The notes: generated from the sequence alone by a model not told the origin. 43,699 nucleotides of DNA from JAJYTL01 sp046705265 (GCA_046705265.1 JBJKQL010000010.1:1-43699), one strand, 5' to 3'; shown: positions 16,449-25,364, counted from the stretch's first letter. Translations and numbers: made by a program.

Positions 16449-17519
16449 TCAGGTCTTCACGTCAACGCGATCATAGCCTTTGAGCCGGTAGATAGCGACC
16501 GAGATGGTCCAGCTCGCGATAAAAATGCCGATGATGAGAAAACCAAGCGTGCCAAAGTCCCCGTTCAGGCCGCCGACCGTACCCCAGAACCACCCTGTCG
16601 GCTGAAGGCTTCGCGCGATCAGGCCGAGCACCTCGATTCCACCCACGATCAAGGCCACGAAGACCGAGACGAGGGTAATCGTCATGTTGTAGTAGAGCTT
16701 GCGCATGGGTTTCAGGAACGCCCAATTATAAGCTCCGACCATCAAAATACCGTCCGTCGTGTCGACCAGGGACATGCCGGCGGCGAAGAGCGCCGGAAAC
16801 ACCATGATCGACCATAACGAGAAACCCTTCGCTCCCTCCGCGGCAGAGATGCCGAGCAGCGCCACTTCGCTCGCCGTATCAAATCCAAGACCGAAGAGGA
16901 AGCCGATGGGAAACATCTGCCAGCTTCGCTCAATGAAACGGAAGACTGGCTGAAAAAAGCGGCTAAGAACGCCCCGCGACGCAAGGAGCAGATCGAAATC
17001 CTCCTCGATCAGCCGTCCGCCCGCTTTCACACGAAGAAAGGTTCGATAGACGCCTGTGAAGATGAACAGGTTCATCACCGCAAGGGCCAGCAAAACAAAC
17101 GCAGACACGGAAGTGCCGATCAGCCCGCCAACGGCCTTAATCGAACCCAGATGCGTCCAGGCCCTGCCGGCCGTGAAGGCAACCAGACCGGCAACCAACG
17201 CCACCACCGTGGAGTGCCCAAGCGAGAAGAAAAGCCCGACGCCGACCGGCCGGCGACCCGCCTGCATCATCTTGCGCGTCACATTATCGATCGCCGCGAT
17301 ATGATCGGCGTCGACGGCATGACGGAGGCCGAAGCCGTAGGCGAGAAATGCAGTGCCGAGGAGTGCCGGGAAGTGTTGAAACACGGCGAACGCCCAGGCC
17401 CAGGCCGCCATGTTGGAAATAAGAAGAAAGGCATAAAGGCCGATGATCGCCGTGCGCAGCCGCCGGATTTCGGCGTTGAAAAGAGCCTTGATGAACTGGG
17501 ACAGGCGGCAGTGGGGCAT
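16449..17519 (-). CDS. NiCoT-family nickel/cobalt permease, probably cobalt uptake
   Basis: A 356-residue inner-membrane permease of the HoxN/HupN/NixA family with about eight hydrophobic segments. The signature RHAVDADHIAAID (the HX4DH motif) lies at about residues 66-78. Others are FFSLGHSTVV, GFLFGLGFDTASEVALLG and AGMSLVDTTDG. ATG 17519 follows GAGGAA at a short spacing. A cobalamin riboswitch lies directly upstream on the same strand, so expression should fall when B12 is plentiful. This argues for cobalt rather than nickel as the cargo. Confidence 0.94.
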   Translation of the reverse strand: MPHCRLSQFIKALFNAEIRRLRTAIIGLYAFLLISNMAAWAWAFAVFQHFPALLGTAFLAYGFGLRHAVDADHIAAIDNVTRKMMQAGRRPVGVGLFFSLGHSTVVALVAGLVAFTAGRAWTHLGSIKAVGGLIGTSVSAFVLLALAVMNLFIFTGVYRTFLRVKAGGRLIEEDFDLLLASRGVLSRFFQPVFRFIERSWQMFPIGFLFGLGFDTASEVALLGISAAEGAKGFSLWSIMVFPALFAAGMSLVDTTDGILMVGAYNWAFLKPMRKLYYNMTITLVSVFVALIVGGIEVLGLIARSLQPTGWFWGTVGGLNGDFGTLGFLIIGIFIASWTISVAIYRLKGYDRVDVKT

Positions 17520-17649
17520 ACTTTCCTCGCGGCGCGCTTCGCGCAGGCGACACCGCGAGCAAAGAAACCGCCGCTTACCTGCGACAGCACGCCGCCGCCG
17601 CTCAGCGATCTCTCCTCATCGGTCCTTCCCGCCCGACGCACCCGCGCGT

Positions 17650-17845
17650 GACCACGGTTGATGGCAGGTCTCCTGGCTCGCGGGTCCTTGTGTTGCGCGG
17701 CCTTCCCGGTCGCCCAGTGGCCTTCTCGCGCGTCACTCGCCGCTTACAGTTGCGGGGGCAGCCACGGCTTCGCGGCCTCGTTCCCGAATCCGAGGCCGGC
17801 ACCGCATTCCCTTTTCATCCCCAACCGCGGGGAACCATCGCCGAC
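17650..17845 (-). promoter_or_regulatory. Cobalamin (B12) riboswitch
   Basis: Read on the minus strand, the conserved parts appear in order: a 5' segment near 17840 with CCCCGCGG and AAAAGGGAA, then GCCCCCGCAACTGTAAGCGG (about 17757-17738), GCCACTGG, and the B12 box AGCCAGGAGACCTGCCATCA (17678-17659). About 130 nt separate it from the permease start, enough for an expression platform that hides the ribosome site. Confidence 0.95.
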
Positions 17846-18340
17846 GACGATAGGCAGCGCCGCTCGGGCCGTCAACGGAATGATCGGCGAATCGGACCAC
17901 TTATGCCACTTTCCCGGCTAATTTCCATACCCGTGACCGGGCCCGCAACGCAAAACAGAGAATACCGAAAAGGCCGAAGGCCGTGCTTCACGCGACGCCC
18001 GCGAGCAGCGAGCCGAACAAAGTCGTCGCTGCCAATCACCAGAGCCAAAAGGCGAAGGAGTGCTGCGAGCAGCGGCGGATTGAGCCAGTTCGTGCCGGCC
18101 AGAATCTCGCCCACCCAGCACCCGGCATTCCTTGGCGTTTAATGAACAAGTACGGACGGCAGCCATGAGGTGTGCTCAACCGACCGGAAGGGAAATAGGC
18201 CAAAAGCCTACAATCCCGATACCAAGTACGCGCTCAAATTTCCGCCACCGACCTGGGAAGCGCTTCATGAGCGGAACGGATTCAGGCAAAACGCTTCACT
18301 CGCTGATCGCCTTCTCCGCAAATGCCCTATCTCGTGAGCA
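17846..18340. other. 495 bp with no supported gene
   Basis: No gene is supported. A minus-strand open frame (17872-18114) has a hydrophobic start but only a GTG start, no ribosome site and no family resemblance. The promoter of the riboswitch transcript should lie in the first 100 bp; no strong -35/-10 pair stands out. Confidence 0.5.
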
Positions 18341-18931
18341 TCACTCGGCTTTGAGGTAATCAAAGACAAGCCCCTTTAGCGCGTCAGAGGCATCGCAGGG
18401 ACCAAGTACGCACCTGAGTTTGGCGTCCCCCCACAATTCAGAGAGCGTCATGTAGGCGCGAAAGCCCAACATATCAGTTGTCTGCTGCTGGCCGCTCCAT
18501 ATATACCGGATCGCGTAATCAACAAGAACATTGCCAACTTCGTGTCGATGTACGCCCTTGGTTCCTTTCACCAGTTCCCAACCCGCTTTGAAAAAACGCA
18601 TCGCCTTCCCGACCGTGTATCCACCTGCTTTATCGAGCGTCGCCGACTGTCCTGACCCGACTGCCGCGCCAATAACGGCGCCAACGGTAACCCTTCCGAT
18701 TCCCCCTGTCGCGATGCCGAGGCCGGCGGCCGTCCCAAACGCAGCGGCCGCCCCGGCTGGCCGGTTGGCCTTCGTCCACTTCTTCGGCGCTCTGATCTTC
18801 TGCATGACATACTGAATAGCCTAGGCAAGATTGGTGAGATCCGCTTCCACTTTGTCCTACGGAATATTCCACACGGTCAACAGCGCCCCCAGACGCTGTT
18901 CAGAGGTCGTTCTGTTTTCATGAACGGCCAT
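18341..18931 (-). pseudogene. Hypothetical gene interrupted by two in-frame amber codons
   Basis: From ATG 18931, behind a strong GAGGAGGAAAAGGCG ribosome site, one frame of 197 codons runs to 18341. It is broken only by TAG at codon 25 (18859-18857) and codon 37 (18823-18821). Replacing both by CAG gives a smooth protein (WNIPQDKVEADLTNLAQAIQ around the two sites). The open part after codon 42 has a glycine-zipper-like hydrophobic stretch (GTAAGLGIATGGIG and VGAVIGAAVGSG), suggesting membrane association, then a mixed alpha segment. No family is recognised. TAG serves as a normal stop elsewhere here (lgt, for example), so nonsense decay is likelier than recoding. An internal start at 18805 could still yield 154 residues, but without a ribosome site. 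Confidence 0.6.
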
Positions 18932-19473
18932 CGCCTTTTCCTCCTCTGCATTTCAATTTAATTGCGAAAGTGAGGGGACGGGACGATGCGCGACAAAACC
19001 GGCAACTCCCCCTCACCTCGCGGATAGCGACATCTTCGGCCTTGTATATTAAAGAATATCTGAACTCGTTGTCTTTGAGAGGTATAATGCCTCGCGCGTC
19101 GCATAGTCTTGCAAGTTTGCTTGGGGAGTTCGCGTGTCACCTGCGGCACTGGCATCGCGGTCAGATTCGCGTCGATCATACGCTCCCCGCTCTCGGCCTC
19201 GGCCTAACGCGGGGCAATCAGGCGAACGATGTCCTCGTCACATTCTGCAGAGCGGCGCCATGATTCTGCTGGCGCGTCCACGCAGCCGGCGGTAGCCATA
19301 GGCGATAAGAGTGAAGGCGGCGAACCCACCGCTCCCCGCAACGAGAGGCTCCGCCGATACCCCGCTCGCCCCGCTATCATCGAAATAGCGACGCATGCCG
19401 GTCGCTATTACTTGCTCGAGCCAGGGAATGAAAAGGCGTCAGGCGCGAGATTCCACTAACGCCTTGTTTTTCT
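18932..19473. other. 542 bp with no supported gene
   Basis: No convincing gene is seen. A plus-strand frame at 19087-19263 (58 codons) starts 4 nt after GAGAGG and just after a TATAAT-like hexamer, but its translation matches nothing and it has no matching -35. The right edge should hold the end of the tRNA-Leu transcript. Confidence 0.45.
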
Positions 19474-19560
19474 TGGTGCCCCTGGCCGGACTTGAACCAG
19501 CACGCCGTTACCGGCAACAGATTTTGAGTCTGCCGCGTCTACCACTTCCGCCACAGGGGC
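19474..19560 (-). tRNA. tRNA-Leu (anticodon CAA)
   Basis: Read on the minus strand: acceptor GCCCCTG pairs with CAGGGGC, the D-arm holds GTGGTAGACGC, and the anticodon stem-loop GCAGA-CTCAAAA-TCTGT gives CAA, reading UUG. A long class II variable arm (TTGCCGGTAACGGCGT) and T-arm GGTTCAAGTCC follow. CCA is encoded. Confidence 0.96.
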
Positions 19561-19843
19561 ACGAGCGAAGGAGCCGCATCTTAGCCGAGACAGGGCCCCG
19601 GTCAATCGGCGCAGCCATTGAGCCCGAGAAAATGCCCGCTCTGTTCTGCCGGGCGCCGCGGCCCCCATTGAACCGGGCCTTCCCGCCAGGCCACGGCCTT
19701 GAAGGGCCAATCGGGCTCTTACGCCATAAGCCCTGGCGGCCCGGGTCCGCCTTCGGCTATCCTTTGGCCGCGTCCAGAAGAAACCGCGAAGCTGAAATGA
19801 CTAGTCCCCATATCGATTGCCCGCCGCACGAGAGTTCGTCGTC

Positions 19844-20383
19844 ATGAACAAGGTTTTCGCCACGCCACGCGGCCGCATGCTCTCGCGGTCAGGTCCCGGC
19901 GCCTTTGCCCGGTTCGCGCCGTTTTGGATCTTGCTTTGCAGCGCCGGCGCCCTCGGCACTGCCTATGTGGCGCAATATGGCTTCGGGCTCGAGCCGTGCG
20001 AGCTTTGCCTGATCGAGCGATGGCCCTATCGCATCGCCATGCTGCTTGCCGCCGTGGCCTTATTGTTCCGGCTCCGGCCGCCGTGGCGTGCCCTATTGGT
20101 TCTCCTTTGCAGCCTTGCCTTTCTTACCGGCGCCGGCGTCGCCGCTTTCCATGTCGGGGTCGAGCAGCATCTTTGGGCCGGCACCGCCGCCTGCAACGGC
20201 GGCCCGGCACCGAACAGCCTTGCGGCGCTCAGGGCGCAGGTCATGAAAACGCCGGTCGCGCGTTGCGATCAACCGGCGCTCGTGGTACTCGGCCTTTCCA
20301 TCGCTGGATGGAATTTCGTCGCTTCCGTCCTGCTTTTTCTCGCCAGCCTGATCGCCGGCTTGCGGCTGCGGCGGGCGCGATGA
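19844..20383 (+). CDS. dsbB: Disulfide bond formation protein DsbB
   Basis: A 179-residue inner-membrane protein that reoxidises DsbA and passes electrons to quinone. It has four hydrophobic segments. The first periplasmic loop carries the CxxC pair in EPCELCLIERWPYR (about residues 49-62); the second pair is AACNGG and ARCDQP. The ATG at 19844 gives a short N-terminal extension before the first segment; ATG 19877 is an alternative. The stop overlaps the coq7 start as ATGA, indicating coupling. Confidence 0.93.
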   Translation: MNKVFATPRGRMLSRSGPGAFARFAPFWILLCSAGALGTAYVAQYGFGLEPCELCLIERWPYRIAMLLAAVALLFRLRPPWRALLVLLCSLAFLTGAGVAAFHVGVEQHLWAGTAACNGGPAPNSLAALRAQVMKTPVARCDQPALVVLGLSIAGWNFVASVLLFLASLIAGLRLRRAR

Positions 20384-20967
20384 CCGTACGCCATGAAAAG
20401 GAAAATCCGCCTGCCCCTCGGCGCAGGCCTTTCGAGCGCCTTCCCGGCGACCTTCCGGCGGCGGAGGCACGGGCGCGCATGATCCGCGTCGATCACGCGG
20501 GAGAATACGGTGCACGCCGTATCTATGACGGCCAGCTTGCCGTGCTCGGCAAATCCGGCCTAGCCGAACCGCTCCGCCATATGGCTGCGCAAGAAGATGG
20601 CCACTTTGAGGCCTTCGACCGGCTGGTGCGCGAACAGCGGGTGCGCCCTACCGTGCTCGCACCGCTTTGGCATCTCGCGGGATTCGCGCTCGGCGCCGCC
20701 ACGGCGTTCCTCGGGCCGAGCGCGGCGATGGCCTGCACCGAGGCCATAGAGGAAGTGATCGAGGAACATTACGAACACCAGATCGCGGCCCTCGGACCCG
20801 AGGAAGCGGCGTTCAAGGAAACTCTTGAAAAATGCAAAACCGACGAGCTTCAGCATCGCGATCTCGCGCGCGACCACGGGGCCAAGGAAGCGCCAGCCTA
20901 CGAACTCCTTACCGGCGCGATCAAGGCCGGCTCGCGGCTCGCGATCTGGCTCTCGGAACGGCTCTGA
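20380..20967 (+). CDS. coq7: Demethoxyubiquinone hydroxylase Coq7
   Basis: A 195-residue di-iron monooxygenase that adds the last hydroxyl group in ubiquinone synthesis. The metal ligands are in VDHAGEYGARRIY, AQEDGHFEAFDRL, EEVIEEHYEHQI and CKTDELQHRDLA, the paired E...ExxH pattern of the ferritin-like fold. It overlaps dsbB by 4 bp. A quinone-synthesis gene beside quinone-reducing DsbB is functionally sensible. The N-terminal about 20 residues are basic and variable. Confidence 0.94.
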   Translation: MTVRHEKENPPAPRRRPFERLPGDLPAAEARARMIRVDHAGEYGARRIYDGQLAVLGKSGLAEPLRHMAAQEDGHFEAFDRLVREQRVRPTVLAPLWHLAGFALGAATAFLGPSAAMACTEAIEEVIEEHYEHQIAALGPEEAAFKETLEKCKTDELQHRDLARDHGAKEAPAYELLTGAIKAGSRLAIWLSERL

Positions 20968-20988
20968 GCCGGGCGGGCATCTAATGCC

Positions 20989-21537
20989 TTAGGGCTCTAG
21001 CTCGGTATCCCAATAAAGGAAGTCGCGCCAAGTCTCATGCAGAAAGCGGGGCGGAAAGGCACGGCCGATCCGCTGCAGCTCCTGCGTCGTAGGCATGCGC
21101 GGCGCATGACGCGGAATCATCGCCGCCGCCTGCGGCAGCTTGCCGCCTTTCGCCATGTTGCAGCGCGCGCAGGCCGCGACCACGTTGGACCAAGTCGTGG
21201 TGCCGCCATGTGCGCGCGGGATGACGTGGTCGAAAGTCAGATCCTCGCGGCCGCCGCAATACTGGCAGCGGAAGCGATCGCGCAAGAAGACGTTGAATCG
21301 GGTGAAGGCCGGCCGCCGCGTCGGCGCAATGTAACGCTTCAGGCTGACCACGCTTGGAAGCCGCATCTGAAGCTGGGGCGAATGTATCACCCGGTCGTAT
21401 TCCGAAAGAATATTGACGCGATCAAGAAAGACCGCCTTGACCGCTTCCTGCCATGGCCAGAGCGACAGCGGGAAATAGCTCAGCGGCCGAAAATCGGCGT
21501 TGAGAACCAGAGCAGGGCAGCTATCCGGTGACAACAC
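20989..21537 (-). CDS. HNH endonuclease family protein
   Basis: A 182-residue protein of the HNH family common in alphaproteobacterial core genomes. It begins with PALVLNADFRPLSYFPLSLW. The HNH core has one zinc Cys pair in CQYCGG, then DLTFDHVIPRAHGGTTTWSNVVAACARCNMAKG with a second Cys. GTG 21537 is chosen because AGGAG lies 7 nt upstream; the frame extends five codons to a TTG at 21552. The cellular role is unknown. It is convergent with coq7. Confidence 0.87.
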   Translation of the reverse strand: MLSPDSCPALVLNADFRPLSYFPLSLWPWQEAVKAVFLDRVNILSEYDRVIHSPQLQMRLPSVVSLKRYIAPTRRPAFTRFNVFLRDRFRCQYCGGREDLTFDHVIPRAHGGTTTWSNVVAACARCNMAKGGKLPQAAAMIPRHAPRMPTTQELQRIGRAFPPRFLHETWRDFLYWDTELEP

Positions 21538-21723
21538 TCCTATGCTCCTCAACAGGACGCCGCGCCTCTAACGCTCTCGCTCATTTCCTCACCGGCGAGA
21601 CCGAGACCGCGCGCATCGTCGCCACGCACACTTTACCCCCAATATGTTGCGATGGCACTACGCAACCCCCGGAACGGCCCCGCGCATCGGCCCCGACCGC
21701 GAAATAGTGGACCGCGCACGACG

Positions 21724-21744
21724 AAAAGGCCAGAGGCCTTTTTT
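21724..21744. terminator. Intrinsic terminator, bidirectional form
   Basis: AAAAGGCC (21724-21731) pairs with GGCCTTTT (21735-21742) around AGA, with a six-T tract on the plus strand and four T on the minus strand. It most likely ends the esterase transcript on the minus strand. Confidence 0.7.
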
Positions 21745-21802
21745 CGCTTGTCCTTGACATTGCGTCGCTTTTCGCCCTCAGCCTTGCCTTTCCGATGGCT
21801 TC

Positions 21803-22507
21803 TTAAGCCAGAACGTCGGCGAGGAAGCGGCCCCCGATTTCGATGCCGCTCGGGTCAATGCTGTGACCAAGGCCTGGACACACATGCCATTGCACCGGAA
21901 CCTCGGCCAGATTCAGGCCCTCGACAGCGCCAAACATGGCGGCAATCGGCACCACCGGATCGGCGTCGCCATGAACAAGCAAAACCGGCGGCTTCGCGCA
22001 CACCTCGGCCCGCGATTGTTCGCCGCCAAGAAGGGCCCCAGAATAGCCGAGGATCCCAGCCGGTGCGGTGGCACGGCGCAGCCCGACATGAAGCGCCATC
22101 ATCGTCCCCTGGCTGAAGCCAAGCAGCGCCAGCCGTTCTGGAGGAACCTGCCAGCGCTCAAGCTCGCGATCGAGAAAGCGATCGATCATGCCGGCCGGCC
22201 GCACCGCAGCAAGGCCCATCTGACGGTAGAAGTTCGCCGCCTCCGCCGGATTGCGCCGATGCATCTCGGGATCGTAGCCAGCGAGCGAAAACCACTGGAA
22301 TCCGAACGGTGCCCCCGGCACCGGTTCGGGCGCGTTCGGCGCCGCGAAGGCAGCTTCCGGCAGAAACCTCTGCAAATAGGGCACAAGGCCAATAAGATCC
22401 TCGCCGTTCGCACCGTAACCGTGCAGGATCACCACCAATTGGCGCGCAGTTGAATTGGCAGCCGGCGGCACGCGGGGACCCTCCAGACTCACTGCGCCAA
22501 TCGCCAT
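21803..22507 (-). CDS. Phospholipase/carboxylesterase family serine hydrolase
   Basis: An alpha/beta hydrolase of 234 residues from ATG 22507. The oxyanion part is VVILHGYGANGEDLIGL, the nucleophile is in LALLGFSQGTMMALH, the acid in LVHGDADPVVP and the histidine in PGLGHSIDPSG. This is the abhydrolase_2 layout, which acts on short acyl esters or lysophospholipids. ATG 22507 has GAGG upstream; the frame continues to a TTG at 22561 without family similarity. No signal peptide, so it is cytosolic. Confidence 0.88.
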   Translation of the reverse strand: MAIGAVSLEGPRVPPAANSTARQLVVILHGYGANGEDLIGLVPYLQRFLPEAAFAAPNAPEPVPGAPFGFQWFSLAGYDPEMHRRNPAEAANFYRQMGLAAVRPAGMIDRFLDRELERWQVPPERLALLGFSQGTMMALHVGLRRATAPAGILGYSGALLGGEQSRAEVCAKPPVLLVHGDADPVVPIAAMFGAVEGLNLAEVPVQWHVCPGLGHSIDPSGIEIGGRFLADVLA

Positions 22508-22627
22508 ATTCCCGGCCTCACTTTCTAAAGACGCGATCGGATAGCGGACCGGCTCCGGCAAGCCATCGCCGATTTACCGGCCGGCATTCTCAGACGCCGC
22601 TATTGAAGAAACCTGTCGGCAAGGTCT

Positions 22628-23437
22628 TCAGCCGGCGAGTTCTCGCGAGCGCGCCGCTGCCGCCTGTACCGCTCGGCACATCAGCGGTTTCAGGCCGTCG
22701 TCGGCCATCAGCACGCGAAGCGCCGCCTCCGTGGTGCCCCCCGGGCTCGTTACCTCGCGACGCAGATCGGCGGCAGGCTTGCGAGCCTGAAAAGCCAACT
22801 CGCCGGCGCCGGTCACGGTCGCCCGCGCGAGTTGCGTTGCAAGCGCGATCGGCAATCCCGCAGCAACACCCGCCTCTGCCAAGCATTCGATAAGAAGGAA
22901 AACATAAGCCGGACCCGAGCCCGACACGGCGGTTACCGCGTCCATCAGGGATTCGTCCTCGATCCAGGCGACATCGCCAACAGCCCCAAGCAATGTCTCG
23001 CAGCGTCTTCGCATCGCCGCCACGACGTTCGCGTTGGCCACCGCAACCTGCATCCCTCGACCGACCGAGGCCGGAAGATTGGGCATCGCGCGCACGACCG
23101 GCGTGTCCGGACCAAGAAGCGCTGCGAGATCAGCCATCGTCTTGCCGGCAGCGATCGACAGCACGACAGCGCCGGGCCCCATCAACGGAAGGAGCGGCCG
23201 CACCGCCTCGCCCAGAATCTGCGGTTTGACCGCCAGCACCGCCACAGCCGGGAGAAACCCCACCGGTAACTCCGCGACCGCGCGCACAACGCGAACACCA
23301 AGCGCCGCAACGCCAGCCGCGGCTTCGGTCGCGGGCTCGACCACGACGACATCCCCGGCGGCTACGCCATGAGCAAGCCAGCCACGCAACAACGCGCCGC
23401 CCATCTTGCCCGAGCCGAGAAGAAGGATCGATGACAT
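22628..23437 (-). CDS. proC: Pyrroline-5-carboxylate reductase
   Basis: A 269-residue enzyme catalysing the last step of proline synthesis with NAD(P)H. The Rossmann start is ILLLGSGKMGGALLRGW. LAVKPQ and VRAMPNLPASVGRG are family blocks. The C-terminal signature is VTAVSGSGPAYVFLLIE followed by VTSPGGTTEAAL. It is downstream of the YbjN gene with an 8-bp gap. proB lies elsewhere in this window (35454-36572). Confidence 0.96.
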   Translation of the reverse strand: MSSILLLGSGKMGGALLRGWLAHGVAAGDVVVVEPATEAAAGVAALGVRVVRAVAELPVGFLPAVAVLAVKPQILGEAVRPLLPLMGPGAVVLSIAAGKTMADLAALLGPDTPVVRAMPNLPASVGRGMQVAVANANVVAAMRRRCETLLGAVGDVAWIEDESLMDAVTAVSGSGPAYVFLLIECLAEAGVAAGLPIALATQLARATVTGAGELAFQARKPAADLRREVTSPGGTTEAALRVLMADDGLKPLMCRAVQAAAARSRELAG

Positions 23438-23445
23438 GAAGTCAG

Positions 23446-23940
23446 TCAGGCCTGCCCAACGGTATCAAGAAGCGCCGAGCCAATTGCCTCCTCCGGCGTT
23501 CGGCCACCCCAGATCGCAAACTGAAAAGCGGGATAGAAGCGTTCGCACTCGCCGACCGCAAGTGCCACCAAATCCTCGATCTGCTCCGGCGTCGGGCCAT
23601 TGCAGCCGCGAAGCAAAAGGGCGTGGCGGAACAAGATCAGCGCCTCACTCGGCCAATAGTCGAAATGGCCGATCGCCATCTTCTCGTTCATCAGCATCAA
23701 GAGCTTGGCGAGGCCGGTATGGTTCGGCTGCGGTATCTTGGGCTCAATCGCGCAAGCAAGCTGCAGGTCTTCACCCTCCTCGCGCCAAGAGAACCACAGG
23801 CGGTAGGTGCACCAGTGGCCTTCAATGCCAAAAGTCAACTCGTCGTCGCCTTGGCGATGAAATGGCCACTCATGTTCGGTGACGATATGTTCCACCACGT
23901 CCAAGGGGTGGTCCTCATCTCGTTCCAGAGATGTGCTCAT
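23446..23940 (-). CDS. YbjN domain-containing protein
   Basis: A 164-residue acidic protein with the YbjN fold pattern: HIVTEHEWPFHRQGDDELTF, YRLWFSWREEGEDLQLACAI, then LLMLMNEKMAIGHFDYW and a C-terminal helix. Members behave like protein-folding or secretion-chaperone-type proteins of unknown role and are often beside proC in alphaproteobacteria. ATG 23940 has GAGAGGG upstream; the frame extends 34 codons further but that part is basic and not family-like. Confidence 0.85.
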   Translation of the reverse strand: MSTSLERDEDHPLDVVEHIVTEHEWPFHRQGDDELTFGIEGHWCTYRLWFSWREEGEDLQLACAIEPKIPQPNHTGLAKLLMLMNEKMAIGHFDYWPSEALILFRHALLLRGCNGPTPEQIEDLVALAVGECERFYPAFQFAIWGGRTPEEAIGSALLDTVGQA

Positions 23941-24016
23941 CAAGACCCTCTCGACCCTTTTGGTGCGCCTTGTCCGGGCCTCTTGCCGACCGACCTTGGT
24001 TTCATCAACTACCGTC

Positions 24017-24038
24017 ACCACCTCAAGATGTAGGTGGT
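24017..24038. repeat. 7-bp inverted repeat between ubiK and the YbjN gene
   Basis: ACCACCT (24017-24023) and AGGTGGT (24032-24038) are perfect inverse copies 8 nt apart, about 80 bp upstream of the YbjN start. No T tract follows, so an operator or mRNA hairpin is likelier than a terminator. Confidence 0.35.
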
Positions 24039-24109
24039 ACATTCGATAAGCGACAATAGGAATAGATTATGAGATTGATTCCAACCGAGCAAGCCGAATT
24101 CCATGAAGA

Positions 24110-24418
24110 CTATTCGAAAGCTTCAGAGGAACCATCCCCTGAGGCCCCTTCGGGCGAAGCAGGCTGATTCTCCGCGCCGCACCGGATTTCAAGCAACGCA
24201 AGGCGTGCCGCGAGGTGCTCGTTTTCCGCACGGGCGGCTTCCACCATGGTGCGCACCGCATCAAACTCTTCCCGGCTAACCAGATCCATCCGTAGGAATA
24301 CCCGCTCGAGGCGCTGACGAAAGGCCTCCTCGACGTCCGCCTTGGTTCCCTGAAAGGTGCCGAGCGCGCTACCAAAGAGGCGGGCCAGATCATCAAACAG
24401 GCGGTTTTCACTTTGCAT
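24110..24418 (-). CDS. ubiK: UbiK-family ubiquinone biosynthesis accessory factor
   Basis: A 102-residue BMFP-type protein: NRLFDDLARLFGSALGTF at the start, an amphipathic helix, then VSREEFDAVRTMVEAAR and ENEHLAARLALLE forming a coiled coil, and a flexible acidic tail. It trimerises, binds lipid and helps the soluble Ubi complex. ATG 24418 (MQSENR) is preferred. It is divergent from lgt, with promoters for both in the 116-bp gap. Coq7 in the same window belongs to the same pathway. Confidence 0.87.
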   Translation of the reverse strand: MQSENRLFDDLARLFGSALGTFQGTKADVEEAFRQRLERVFLRMDLVSREEFDAVRTMVEAARAENEHLAARLALLEIRCGAENQPASPEGASGDGSSEAFE

Positions 24419-24495
24419 CGGCAATCACCTGAAACATTACATGATATTAAATATGGTGCCTGAAGGAATGGCGGCAAGCTAGCGCCTGCAAACGA

Positions 24496-24525
24496 TTGAG
24501 ACCACCCCCTCGGTTCCTATATAAG
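24496..24525 (+). promoter_or_regulatory. Candidate promoter of lgt
   Basis: TTGAGA (24496-24501) and TATAAG (24520-24525) are 18 bp apart; TATATA at 24518 would give 16. The transcription start would fall near 24532, only a few bases before the lgt ATG, implying a leaderless or nearly leaderless mRNA. Confidence 0.5.
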
Positions 24526-24534
24526 CAGCCCATC

Positions 24535-25356
24535 ATGCACCCGTTCATCGCACCGCTTCTTATTCCCTATCCCAAAATCAACCCGGTCTTATGGCACTTC
24601 GGCCCTTTCGAGATCCGCTGGTACGCGCTTGCCTATATAGCCGGGCTCCTCATCGGCTGGCGCTACCTCATCGTCATGAGCCGGAGGCCCGGTTCCCGTA
24701 TCAACGAACGCGACGCTGACGACTTCCTGCTTTGGGCGACGTTGGGTGTCGTGCTTGGCGGACGCCTCGGCTACATTCTGTTCTACCAACCCGGCTACTA
24801 TTTTGCCCATCCCCTGCAGATGCTCTACGTCTGGCACGGCGGCATGTCGTTCCACGGCGGTTTTATTGGCGTTGCCGTGGCGGTGATGATCTTCTCGCGG
24901 CTTCGCCGCATTCCCGCACTCGATCTCGGCGACCTTGTCGCGCAGATTGCCCCCATAGGCCTTTTTTTCGGACGTATCGCGAACTTCATCAACGGCGAGT
25001 TGTTCGGCCGACCCGCCAACGTGTGGTGGGCGATGATCTTTCCGAAGGGCGGGCCGATCCCACGTTATCCAAGTGAGCTGATCGAGGCCAGCCTCGAAGG
25101 GATCGCACTTTTCATTGTCCTCTGGCTGGCGCGGCGCTATGCGCCGGCAGCCAAGTATCACGGCTTTCTGATCGGTGTTTTTTGCACCGGCTATGGCATC
25201 GCCCGCTGCATCGGTGAGGAATTTCGCCAACCGGATCCTTTCCTCGGCTATCTTTGGGGTGGCCTGACCATGGGACAGATTCTCTCAATTCCGATGATCT
25301 TCATCGGCATCTTCGTCATGTGGTGGGTAACCCGGGTTAAAACCGCGAAGGCCTAG
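24535..25356 (+). CDS. lgt: Prolipoprotein diacylglyceryl transferase
   Basis: A 273-residue inner-membrane enzyme moving diacylglycerol from phosphatidylglycerol to the lipobox Cys of prolipoproteins. About seven hydrophobic segments are visible. Family motifs are IRWYALAYIAGLLIGW, YVWHGGMSFHGGFIG (essential His) and FFGRIANFINGELFGRP (the Lgt signature), with YGIARCIGEEFRQPD near the end. ATG 24535 (MHPFIAPLL) has no ribosome site, matching the promoter placement. It heads the lgt-midA-pgeF run. Confidence 0.96.
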   Translation: MHPFIAPLLIPYPKINPVLWHFGPFEIRWYALAYIAGLLIGWRYLIVMSRRPGSRINERDADDFLLWATLGVVLGGRLGYILFYQPGYYFAHPLQMLYVWHGGMSFHGGFIGVAVAVMIFSRLRRIPALDLGDLVAQIAPIGLFFGRIANFINGELFGRPANVWWAMIFPKGGPIPRYPSELIEASLEGIALFIVLWLARRYAPAAKYHGFLIGVFCTGYGIARCIGEEFRQPDPFLGYLWGGLTMGQILSIPMIFIGIFVMWWVTRVKTAKA

Positions 25357-25364
25357 CGCCGGCC

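Noticed and set aside
17872..18114. A minus-strand frame with a hydrophobic N terminus, upstream of the riboswitch.
   Set aside because: GTG start, no ribosome site and no recognisable family.
19087..19263. A small plus-strand frame after a TATAAT-like hexamer and GAGAGG.
   Set aside because: No -35, ribosome-site spacing too short and no similarity.
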